From contig BJHK01000006.1 of assembly GCA_014192425.1 (NCBI GenBank), forward strand, positions 124,001 through 188,000: a stretch of 64,000 nt of DNA, read 5' to 3'. The first letter of the stretch is position 1; each line of letters starts with the position of its first letter. The notes beneath the pieces are model-generated. The model worked only from the letters and a program-made list of their open reading frames with translations. It had not been told where the DNA came from and did no database searches. The stretch comes from Planctomycetia bacterium. GTDB lineage: Bacteria > Planctomycetota > Planctomycetia > Pirellulales > UBA1268. The translations under genes were made by a program, and so were the position numbers. Shown piece after piece: positions 54,901-62,720 of this stretch.

Positions 54901-56123
54901 GGAAGGCGGTCTTCAAGGCGCTCGTCGCCGCGGCCGCCACCCGGGGCGACCTGCAGCTCTGGGTGGCGCTCGATCCGGCGCTGTTCATCGACGACTGGGT
55001 GTGGCAGGCCTGCCGCGACCATGCGGTCAACGTCGTGGCGGTGAAGTCGTATGACGACATCGTCCGCCTCGTCGACGCCGGCCACTTCACTTCCTTCTTC
55101 GCTCCGGCGATCGTGGTCTACACGGGGTACGAGTACATGCGGCGCGTGGGTGGCGAGATCCGCTTCCGGCCGGGCCACACGCGGGTGATCGGTACGCTCC
55201 TCGACCTGCGCGACCTGGAACTGGCCGAGGGGTGGGGGGCGATCGCAGCGGCGCGGCTCAGCGCCGGATGCAGTCGCGAGGCCGCGCTCTCGGCGGGCGC
55301 CTGGGCGGAGGCGGAGCGGGCCCAGGCCCGGCATGCAGAAGGACTGCGGAGGATGTATCGGGACATCTGTGCGAGCCCGGCCGTGCACGAGATCGTGACG
55401 ATCTCGGAGTATTCGGCCCGCAGCATCCGCCACTGGCTCGGCACGTCGCGGCCGATCCACGTCCTCTACGCCCCGGAGAAGGGGCGTCCGGCTCCCGAGG
55501 GCTTCGCCTGCCCCGGGCTCGATGCGGAGGGGGATGCCTTCGCGCTCGTCCTCAACGCCGGCCGCGAGGAGAAGAACGCCGCCGCCGTGGTGGCCGCGTT
55601 CGACCGCCTGTTCTCCGATCCGGGGTTCGCCGCCGCGCACCGGGATCTGAAACTGGTGCTCATGGGGATCTCCGGCCTCGACGACCTGGGGATCGCACGG
55701 GCCGCGCAGGCGGGCCGGATCGTGACGCTGCCGCACGTCTCCGCGGCGCGGCTCGAATGGCTCTTGTCGCGGGCCCGGTTCCTCGCCTACGCCTCGCTCA
55801 ACGAGGGCTTCGGCTACCCGCCGCTGGAGGCGATGACGCACGGCACCCCGAGCCTGATCGGTGAAAACACGGCCGTGCCGGAGGTGTGCGGCGCCGCGGC
55901 CGTGACCTGCGACCCGTTCGACATCGACTCGATCGCCGCCGGGATCCGCACGATCCTCACAGCACCGCCGGCGCCGGAGGCGCTGCGGATGCAGTTGGCG
56001 GCGACGGCGGCGCGACAGCGCGGCGACGTCCTGACGCTCGTGGATCTGATCTGCGGCCGGTCTCGCCCGGCCCCGGCGTGCGACACGAGCAGGTCCTCCA
56101 ACATGCGGACGAGGGCAGCCTGA
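51927..56123 (+). CDS. GH99-like/GT2/GT4 multidomain glycan protein (1,398 aa)
   Basis: The N-terminus has four 38-residue repeats ([20 protein letters not shown], then [18 protein letters not shown]) and a fifth decayed one. Residues about 228-576 are a glycoside hydrolase family 99-like WbsX domain ([20 protein letters not shown], ending [17 protein letters not shown]). Residues about 675-925 are a GT2 rhamnosyltransferase-like domain ([35 protein letters not shown]), and about 971-1380 a GT4-type domain ([27 protein letters not shown]). No signal peptide. It would build or edit surface polysaccharide in the cytoplasm. Its stop overlaps the next gene's ATG. Confidence 0.88.
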   Translation: [1398 protein letters not shown]

Positions 56124-56893
56124 TGATGGCACTCTTCCCAGGCGGACGTCCCGGCATGTTCGCCCGCCCCGCCTGGCTCAGCCGGGGCACGAGGGTCACG
56201 CTCCGGCAAATCTACTACGACGACGCGCAGCGGCCTACGCTCGATCGCGGCTTCGTGCCCTACGACAACCGGTCGAACTCCGATCCCACCTGGCGGGAGT
56301 ACCACGTGTTCCGTTCTGAGTACCTCAGTGGACGCATTCCGGCGGAGGGTGTCACCGGCTACGTGTCGTGGAAGTTCGGCCTCAAGACCGGGACGACGGG
56401 TGCGGCCTTCCGCGCCTTCATCTGTCGGCGTCCGGGGCACGACGTCTACTGCATCAGTCCGCCGGGCATCGATCCCTTGCCATTTTCCAACGTCTGGCTG
56501 CAGGGGGAGCACCATCACCCCGGCATCCTCCACCTGGCGCGACGGGTGTTTCAGCGGGTCGGGGTCGAGTGCGATCCCGAGACGGTCCACATGCCGGCCG
56601 GCCGCGTGCTGTACTGCAACTACTGGGCGGGCACGCGCCGGTTCTGGGACCGCTACATGGCCTTCTGCGAGCCGGTCCGCGACTGCCTGCTCCACGGGCT
56701 CGACGAGGCCGACCGCCGGCTGCTGCACTCCCGCGCCGACCGGCTGATCGACGCCTGCTACATCCCATTCATCATGGAGCGGCTGTTCAGCACGCTCCTC
56801 GCGGTCGCGCCCGACATCTCGTGCGCGTCGTGGGAAGCCGCCCGCGATGCCCCGCCGCGCCGCAGATGGTTCCGGCGCCGGCGGGCGGCCTGA
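56123..56893 (+). CDS. Hypothetical partner of the glycan protein
   Basis: A 256-residue protein starting at ATG 56123, whose first base is the last of the upstream stop (TGATG), with GAGGG about eight bases ahead. It contains YDDAQRPTLDRGFVPYDNRS, FGLKTGTTGAAFRAFICRRP and a Trp/Tyr-rich middle (YCNYWAGTRRFWDRYMAF). Basic Arg-rich C-terminus. I do not recognise the family; coupling to the glycosyltransferase giant suggests an activity on the same glycan. Confidence 0.7.
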   Translation: MMALFPGGRPGMFARPAWLSRGTRVTLRQIYYDDAQRPTLDRGFVPYDNRSNSDPTWREYHVFRSEYLSGRIPAEGVTGYVSWKFGLKTGTTGAAFRAFICRRPGHDVYCISPPGIDPLPFSNVWLQGEHHHPGILHLARRVFQRVGVECDPETVHMPAGRVLYCNYWAGTRRFWDRYMAFCEPVRDCLLHGLDEADRRLLHSRADRLIDACYIPFIMERLFSTLLAVAPDISCASWEAARDAPPRRRWFRRRRAA

Positions 56894-57222
56894 TACGGCG
56901 CCCACTTGATCCTCGCGCCCCAAACGATCCTGCTGAACCATCGGATCGGGCGGGGTTGCCCATGGCCCAGGAGCCGGCTTGAGCGGCCAAGCGAAGGCAG
57001 GATGCCGAAGCGCGGGCCGGTCTGAGTGAGCGGATGCCACGATGGCATCCGCTCACGTCCGGCGATGGGGCATGGGTAACCCCGACCAGCGAACCGCGCG
57101 AGGGTCAAGTGTGACCCGTATGAGACGCCCTCCCGATCAGCTTTGGATCGCTGCCACCCGATCGGCTACGCTGGGCCGCCGGCAGACACGAACGCGGATG
57201 GCCGACACCCCGGACCGAGATC
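56894..57222. other. Gene-free interval with strong palindrome
   Basis: No gene is supported. It separates the glycan-protein pair from the methyltransferase gene and contains the palindrome at 57026-57056 described in its own entry. Confidence 0.6.
57026..57056. terminator. Perfect 14-bp inverted repeat, likely terminator or recognition site
   Basis: GTGAGCGGATGCCA pairs exactly with TGGCATCCGCTCAC around a CGA loop. It lies 133 bp after the upstream gene and has no T-run, so it may be a bidirectional transcription stop or a protein-binding palindrome. Confidence 0.55.
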
Positions 57223-57945
57223 GTGACCACACCGTTCTTCTACGAGCATCAGGGCTGGTGTCCGATCTGCGCGACGCCGGCCCGGTTCACGGCCCGCGAG
57301 GCCTGGTTTCGCGATCACCTGCTCTGCGGCACGTGCGGCTCGATCCCGCGGGAGCGGGCGCTGGCACTGCTGCTGAACCGCCGGCTGCCGGGCTGGGCCG
57401 GCTTGCGGATCCACGAGTCGTCGCCGATGCCGCGGGGGATCTCGCAGCAGCTGCGCGATCGCGCGCCGGCCTACGTCCCCTCGCAATACTTCCCGGGTGA
57501 GCAATTGGGACGGAGCGTTCGCGGGTTTCGCAACGAGAACCTCGAAGCCCAGACGTTTGCCGACGGCAGTTTCGACCTCGTCGTCACCCTCGACGTCTTC
57601 GAGCACGTCAACGAGCCCGCGCAGGCGCTCCGGGAGATCTGCCGCACGCTCGTGCCCGGGGGCGTCCACGTGTTCACCGTGCCCACCTACAAGGGGCGGA
57701 CGACGAGCGAGCGCCGTGCCCGGTTTCTCCCCGACGGGCGGGTCGAGCATCTCGCCCCGCCGGAGTACCACGGCAACCCGGTGGACGAGAGCGGCTCGCT
57801 GGTCACGTTTCACTACGGCTATGACCTGGCGACACTCATCGCGGACTGGTGCGGCATGCACTGTGAGGTGACGCGGTTCCACGACGCCGGCCACGGCATC
57901 CTCGGCGAATTCACCGAGGTCTACTGGACGACCCGGCCCGCCTGA
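57223..57945 (+). CDS. SAM-dependent methyltransferase with N-terminal zinc finger
   Basis: The 240-residue product has a CPIC..CGTC zinc-binding pair (GWCPICATPARF, LCGTCGSIPRER) followed by a class I methyltransferase domain in which FDLVVTLDVFEHVNEPAQAL and RTLVPGGVHVFTVPTYKGRT are the Methyltransf_11 motifs 2 and 3. The first glycine-rich motif is weak. It probably modifies a glycan or lipid in this locus. GTG 57223 is the first start before the zinc finger. Confidence 0.8.
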   Translation: MTTPFFYEHQGWCPICATPARFTAREAWFRDHLLCGTCGSIPRERALALLLNRRLPGWAGLRIHESSPMPRGISQQLRDRAPAYVPSQYFPGEQLGRSVRGFRNENLEAQTFADGSFDLVVTLDVFEHVNEPAQALREICRTLVPGGVHVFTVPTYKGRTTSERRARFLPDGRVEHLAPPEYHGNPVDESGSLVTFHYGYDLATLIADWCGMHCEVTRFHDAGHGILGEFTEVYWTTRPA

Positions 57946-57975
57946 GCCGCGGCGCGGGCCGCGGCACACGGCTGG

Positions 57976-58887
57976 TCAGGCGGCCCGGCGCCGCAGCGGC
58001 GGGACGCACGACGCCAGCCGGCCGAGGAGCGTCGCCGGGCGTTCGGCATCGGCGACGCCGAGGGCGATCTGCTCGCGGAGCGTCCGCGTGAAGTCGTCGA
58101 ACAGTTTCCGGAAGGCCGGCTCGTTCATCGTCAGCGACTCGATCGTCGCCAGGGACTCGGTGACGCACGCGGGAGACACGATCGCATGCCCGTGGATGAC
58201 CCGGCTCATCACGCGCAGCCCGTAGGACACGATCAGCAGCGGGGAGGCTGCGAACTTGTCGGCCGAGACGTTCTCGGGAGGGCTGACGAGGTCGGGGAAC
58301 GACCGACCCGTGCCGGCTTCGAGGACCCGGGCGGCGAGCGCCTGTGGAGGATGGCCGGCGAGCGGGATCGTCACGCCGCCCTGGCGGGCGAAGAAGGCTT
58401 CGGTGGCGCGGATCCGGGTCGCGAAACTGGCCGCCCAGCGCCGGATGTCGTACCGCTGCTTGAAGAACGTGCCCGCCTCGCCCGTGATCGACTGCAGGAG
58501 GCTCGACAGGGCGAGTTCCGCCACCGGCCTGTGGACGAAGACGGTCCGCGTCTGTGCACCGGTGATCCGGCGGAACCGGCGCAGCGCCCGCTCGAGGGGG
58601 CGCAGCACGAGCGAACCGGAAAACTCCTCGCTCGACAGCAGCAGGGTGTCGCAGCCTTCGTCGCCCGCCTGTCGCCACGCGGCCAGGAGCCAGTCGAGGA
58701 ATGCGTCGCCGCGGCCGGCGCCAAGCAGGGAGGCGGCGTCGGCATGGCTGGTGGCGAAGGCAGCGCCGGAAAACTCCGGATACAGCACGCCATCGCGGCG
58801 CAGTCGCTCCCGGTTGGCTGCGCATGCCGACTGCACGCTCGTCGAGCCTGTCTTGTGGGGGCCGACGTGGATGACGAGTCGCGGCAC
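57976..58887 (-). CDS. Sulfotransferase-like protein
   Basis: The 303-residue protein starts LVIHVGPHKTGSTSVQSACA, the PAPS 5'-phosphosulfate loop of bacterial sulfotransferases, and has the later motif TRTVFVHRPVAELALSSLLQ where the 3'-phosphate is bound. It is the second sulfotransferase of this neighbourhood. GTG 58887 lies just before the loop; longer starts add a Pro/Arg-rich leader. It is convergent with the methyltransferase gene and divergent from the ThuA-like gene. Confidence 0.8.
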   Translation of the reverse strand: MPRLVIHVGPHKTGSTSVQSACAANRERLRRDGVLYPEFSGAAFATSHADAASLLGAGRGDAFLDWLLAAWRQAGDEGCDTLLLSSEEFSGSLVLRPLERALRRFRRITGAQTRTVFVHRPVAELALSSLLQSITGEAGTFFKQRYDIRRWAASFATRIRATEAFFARQGGVTIPLAGHPPQALAARVLEAGTGRSFPDLVSPPENVSADKFAASPLLIVSYGLRVMSRVIHGHAIVSPACVTESLATIESLTMNEPAFRKLFDDFTRTLREQIALGVADAERPATLLGRLASCVPPLRRRAA

Positions 58888-59072
58888 GGTGCACGGTGGA
58901 GGAGGGGAGCGGACCGGACGGTTGGACCATAGCGACGGGTGGCCCCGCACGGAATCGCAGGCTCGAGCGGCGGGATTGCCCAGCCGGCGTGTTCTTCGCA
59001 GGTTGCCAGACCCCGGCCGGGCCGCGCGGTATGATTTGGTCCGGTTTCAGTCCCTTCCCGGAGCCTTTGCCC

Positions 59073-60068
59073 ATGCCCGTGTCGCGTCGTGCAGCGATCG
59101 CTTGTTGCCTCCTGTTCTCGACCGCCGTGGCCGGCGCCGATTCCACGCCCCCCCAGTCGACGACGCTCGTGGTGCCCGGGGGCGACGGGCCGGGCAAGGG
59201 AAAGAAGGTCGTGCTCGTCAGCGGTGACGAGGAGTATCGCAGCGAGGAGGCGCTGTCGCAGCTCGCGAAGATCCTCGCCACCCGGCACGGCTTCGACTGC
59301 ACGGTTCTGTATGCCATCGATCCGAAGACGGGCCACATCGATCCCAGCATCCGTGACAACATTCCCGGCCTCGAGGCCCTGCGATCGGCCGACCTGATGG
59401 TGATCGCGACCCGCTGGCGAAACCTGCCCGACGCGCAGATGAAGGAGATCGACGCCTACCTCCGGGCCGGCAAGCCGGTCGTCTCCCTGCGGACCGCGAC
59501 GCACGCCTTCAAGCTCGACAGCGCGACCTACGGCCACCTCAACCGCTTCGGGCCATTGGTGGTTGGCGAAGACTGGGTGGCCCACCACGGCTCGCACGGG
59601 AACGAGAGCACCCGCGGCCTCGTCGCCCCTACGGGCCGGGATCATCCGATCATGCGCGGCATCAAGGACGGAGACTGCTGGGGGCCGACCGACGTCTATG
59701 CGGTCAAGCTGCCGCTGGCCGGCGATGGCAAGGCCCTCCTGCTCGGGCAGGTCCTGTCCGGCATGACCCCCGATTCCAAGCCGGTGGAGGGAACGAAGAA
59801 CGACCCGATGATGCCGGTCGCCTGGGTGCGGACGTATGGAATCGACGACGGCCCGCGCGGCCGGGCGTTCACGACCACGATGGGCGCGGCCACCGACCTC
59901 GTGGCCGCGGGCACGCGCCGGCTCGTGGTCAACGGCTGCTATTGGGCCGTCGGCCTCGAGGACAAGATCCCGGCCGAGTCGAACGTCGATCTCGTGGGCG
60001 AGTTCACGCCGACGAAGTTCGGCTTCAACGGGGCGAAGAAGGGGCTCGTGCCGGCCGACATGCGCTGA
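59073..60068 (+). CDS. Secreted ThuA-like protein
   Basis: The 331-residue product has a signal peptide (SRRAAIACCLLFSTAVAGAD) and a ThuA (glutamine-amidotransferase-like) domain: VVLVSGDEEYRSEEALSQLA, LEALRSADLMVIATRWRNLP, and LVVNGCYWAVGLEDKIP, a common planctomycete ending. ThuA proteins are tied to disaccharide (trehalose, keto-sugar) use; planctomycetes have many secreted forms. ATG 59073 has GGAG 11 bases upstream. A TATGAT box at 59030 may be its -10 element. Confidence 0.85.
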   Translation: MPVSRRAAIACCLLFSTAVAGADSTPPQSTTLVVPGGDGPGKGKKVVLVSGDEEYRSEEALSQLAKILATRHGFDCTVLYAIDPKTGHIDPSIRDNIPGLEALRSADLMVIATRWRNLPDAQMKEIDAYLRAGKPVVSLRTATHAFKLDSATYGHLNRFGPLVVGEDWVAHHGSHGNESTRGLVAPTGRDHPIMRGIKDGDCWGPTDVYAVKLPLAGDGKALLLGQVLSGMTPDSKPVEGTKNDPMMPVAWVRTYGIDDGPRGRAFTTTMGAATDLVAAGTRRLVVNGCYWAVGLEDKIPAESNVDLVGEFTPTKFGFNGAKKGLVPADMR

Positions 60069-60092
60069 CACCTGCCGCACGGCCGCCGGCCG

Positions 60093-61073
60093 TCAATCGG
60101 CGCCGAGCCGGGCGACGTGCCGCTGCGTGGCTGGGAACGCGAACCGGCCTGGATGCAGGAGTTCGGCCAGCACCTCGAGTGAGTCGACGAGCCGCGGTCC
60201 CGGCCGGTTGAGCAGATGGTGGCCATCGACCACGAACAGCCGCCCGGCGCGGGTCGCCCGCAGCGGCGCGAGGTGGTTCCAGATCGGTGACGTCGTCGCC
60301 TCGGCCACGGTGCGGTCGCGGGTGAACCCGCACGGCGCGAGGATCACGACATCGGGGTCGGCCCGGGCGACGTCCTCCCAGCCGATCCAGTGGGAGTGAT
60401 GGCCGGTCCGGCCAAGCACGTCGTCGCCGCCAGCGAGCGTCACGAGCTCCGGTACCCAGTTGCCGGCCGCCATCGGCGGATCGAGCCATTCGACGACGGC
60501 GACCCGGGTCCGTGAACCGCCGTTCGACCGGGCGAGGGCCTCGACGCGGCAGGCGACCGAACGGCAGCGGGCCTGCAGGCGGGCCACGACCTCGCGGCCC
60601 CGTGACAGCGTCCCGGTGGCGGCGGCCACGGCGAGGATGTCGCGCCACAGGTCGGCGAGCGACGTGGGGGCGAGCGACACGATCGGCACCGGCCGGTCCA
60701 GCGCCCGCGCCGCCCGCGTCACGTCGTCGGCCGACACCGCGCACACGTCGCAGGCGGCCTGGGTGACGATCACGTCGGGCCGGAGCGTGGCGAGCATGTC
60801 GGTGTCGAGCCGGAACAGGGCCGGCGGCGAGCCGCTGGCGGCCGTGCAGGCCACGCCGACCGCCTCGTGGATCGCCCGGCTCGAGCCGGCGGCGTCGATC
60901 GCGGCGGCCGTCAGCGCCGGCAGGCCGGACACGGACTCCGGCTCGTCACACTCGTGCGATCGGCCGACGAGCGCCCCCTCGAGGCCGAGAGCGGCCACGA
61001 TCTCGGTGGCGGCGGGGAGGAGCGAGACGATCCTTTCCGGCCGGCCGGCCGCGCTGTCCACGACTGCGGTCAT
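60093..61073 (-). CDS. BtuF-like substrate-binding protein, no signal peptide
   Basis: The 326-residue protein begins RIVSLLPAATEIVAALGLEG, then LVGRSHECDEPESV, with LRPDVIVTQAACDVCAVSAD and RPGPRLVDSLEVLAELLHPG; these belong to the periplasmic-binding fold of BtuF/FepB type for cobalamin or siderophores. It lacks a signal peptide or lipobox, and no ABC permease or ATPase is adjacent, so it may work in the cytoplasm, as some such proteins do near cobalamin enzymes. No B12 riboswitch motif is seen upstream. Confidence 0.75.
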   Translation of the reverse strand: MTAVVDSAAGRPERIVSLLPAATEIVAALGLEGALVGRSHECDEPESVSGLPALTAAAIDAAGSSRAIHEAVGVACTAASGSPPALFRLDTDMLATLRPDVIVTQAACDVCAVSADDVTRAARALDRPVPIVSLAPTSLADLWRDILAVAAATGTLSRGREVVARLQARCRSVACRVEALARSNGGSRTRVAVVEWLDPPMAAGNWVPELVTLAGGDDVLGRTGHHSHWIGWEDVARADPDVVILAPCGFTRDRTVAEATTSPIWNHLAPLRATRAGRLFVVDGHHLLNRPGPRLVDSLEVLAELLHPGRFAFPATQRHVARLGAD

Positions 61074-61201
61074 GCTTCCTTTTATACAGTGATTCCATCT
61101 CCGGCCTGCTGTGCCGCCGGCGGCTGCCGTAGAATCGCGCGGGTTCGGCCGGGGATCGCCGGGGATCGCAGACCATCCGGCCGCCCGAGGAGATCACGCC
61201 C

Positions 61202-62182
61202 ATGTCAGGATCCGCCGCCGACCGCGCCGCCGCCGGCCTCACCGAGGCGGCCCGGTTCCACGACTACCGCTATGCCTCGAATCCGCTGGCCGACGGCACG
61301 CTGCCGCCGATTCCCGGCGTGCAGTGGTCCGCCGATCTCCACGAGCGCGGGCCGACGCACACACTGCCGCTCGACACGAGCAACCAGCTCGGCTGCCCGG
61401 GGCCGGCGACGACGCCCGGCCTGTGCGCGAATTTCGTCCACGTCTGTCCCGGCGACGGGCTGATCACCGACGCCAACGCCACGAGCCAATTGTTCTTCGT
61501 GATGCGCGGGGCGGGCGCGAGCCGGCTCGCCGATGGGACCGACCTGGAGTGGAAGGCGGGCGACCTGTTCACGCTCCCGGCCCGGTCGCGGGCGACGCAC
61601 GTGGCGACCGACGACGCGGGCTTGTACTGGGTCCACGACGAGCCGTTGCTCCGCTACCTCGGCGTCGAGGCGAGCCAGCGGCAGTTTTCCCCCACGCTCT
61701 ACCGGCGCGAGGCGATCATGGAGGCGCTCGACGCCGTGATCCGCGATCCATCGAGCGCCGCCGCCAACCGGCTCAGCGTGCTCCTCGGCAACCGGCTATT
61801 TCCACGGACGCTGACGATCACGCACGTCGTCTGGGCGATGTTCGGGCTCCTCCCCGTGGATGCGGTGCAGGCGCCGCACCGCCACCAGTCGGTGGCGGTC
61901 GATCTCGTCGTCGCTGCCCGGCCCGGCTGCTACACGATGGTGGGCCGGACGCTCGACAAGGAGGGGCGGATCAAGGACGGGCAGCGGTTCGACTGGAAGC
62001 CGCACTCGGTGTTCGTGACGCCGCCGGGGCTGTGGCACTCCCACCACAACGAGTCGGGACATCCGGCCCACATCCTTCCGATCCAGGACGCCGGCCTGCA
62101 CACCCACCTGCGGACGCTCGACATCCGCTTCGCCCGGGCCCTGTCGGATGGGGCCTGCGAGGTGGTGGAGTCGGCCGGCTGA
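61202..62182 (+). CDS. Bicupin protein, gentisate-dioxygenase-like
   Basis: The 326-residue protein has two cupin domains: ATSQLFFVMRGAGASRLADG with DLEWKAGDLFTLPA in the first and QAPHRHQSVAVDLVVAARPG with PPGLWHSHHNESG in the second. The His residues of the second cupin are those of a metal site. The layout resembles gentisate 1,2-dioxygenases, but the substrate is unknown. GAGGAG lies nine bases before ATG 61202. It is divergent from the BtuF-like gene. Confidence 0.75.
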   Translation: MSGSAADRAAAGLTEAARFHDYRYASNPLADGTLPPIPGVQWSADLHERGPTHTLPLDTSNQLGCPGPATTPGLCANFVHVCPGDGLITDANATSQLFFVMRGAGASRLADGTDLEWKAGDLFTLPARSRATHVATDDAGLYWVHDEPLLRYLGVEASQRQFSPTLYRREAIMEALDAVIRDPSSAAANRLSVLLGNRLFPRTLTITHVVWAMFGLLPVDAVQAPHRHQSVAVDLVVAARPGCYTMVGRTLDKEGRIKDGQRFDWKPHSVFVTPPGLWHSHHNESGHPAHILPIQDAGLHTHLRTLDIRFARALSDGACEVVESAG

Positions 62183-62720
62183 GCGGGGTGTGAGCGTCCG
62201 GGGGGGCGGGCGGTTTCGGCCGACCCTGCGGGCCGCTGGGTATCCAGCAGCCGGGCTGATTCCCTGCCGAAACACGGGCCGCTTTGTTTTTCCGCCATTT
62301 CGTTGACCCGGCCGCCGAGCACCGGTAAGTTCTGTTGCGTCAGGGCAGCCCGTTTGTACGAGGTTTTTCCCGGTCCCAGAAGGCCGCGGTGATCGTCTGC
62401 GCTCCTCGTCCGGCCCACCGGTCCGGCCTGACCGAACCCTGGTTGGCCCGGATTCGTATAGGGACGGCCTGCCCAATCGTGGACGGCAGTGTCGGTCTGG
62501 TGAAAATGGTGTGGAGCTTGGCGGTCGCGGGGATTTCCCGCGACCGTTCGCGCCGGGCCGTCCGAAGACAATCGATGCGGAGTTCCTTCGCGGCGTCCAG
62601 GCCTGCAGGGCGCCGTGATCGCGACACGCCGTAGTCAAGCAGGTAGACAAGCAGTATTGGATCGAGTGCCCCCGGTGACCCGAAGAGTTTGGCACGAGTC
62701 TGACACCCAGTGAGTGAGAC
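62183..62720. other. Long gene-free leader before the exported giant
   Basis: No gene is supported in these 538 bp. The stretch presumably holds the promoter and a long untranslated leader of the exported protein that follows; I see no riboswitch fold or repeat that I can name. Confidence 0.5.

Noticed and set aside
61074-61201. Cobalamin riboswitch ahead of the BtuF-like gene
   Set aside because: No B12-box-like sequence and too little room between the divergent genes.
62335-62634. 99-codon frame in the leader of the exported protein
   Set aside because: Arg/Ser-rich composition and no ribosome site; treated as non-coding.
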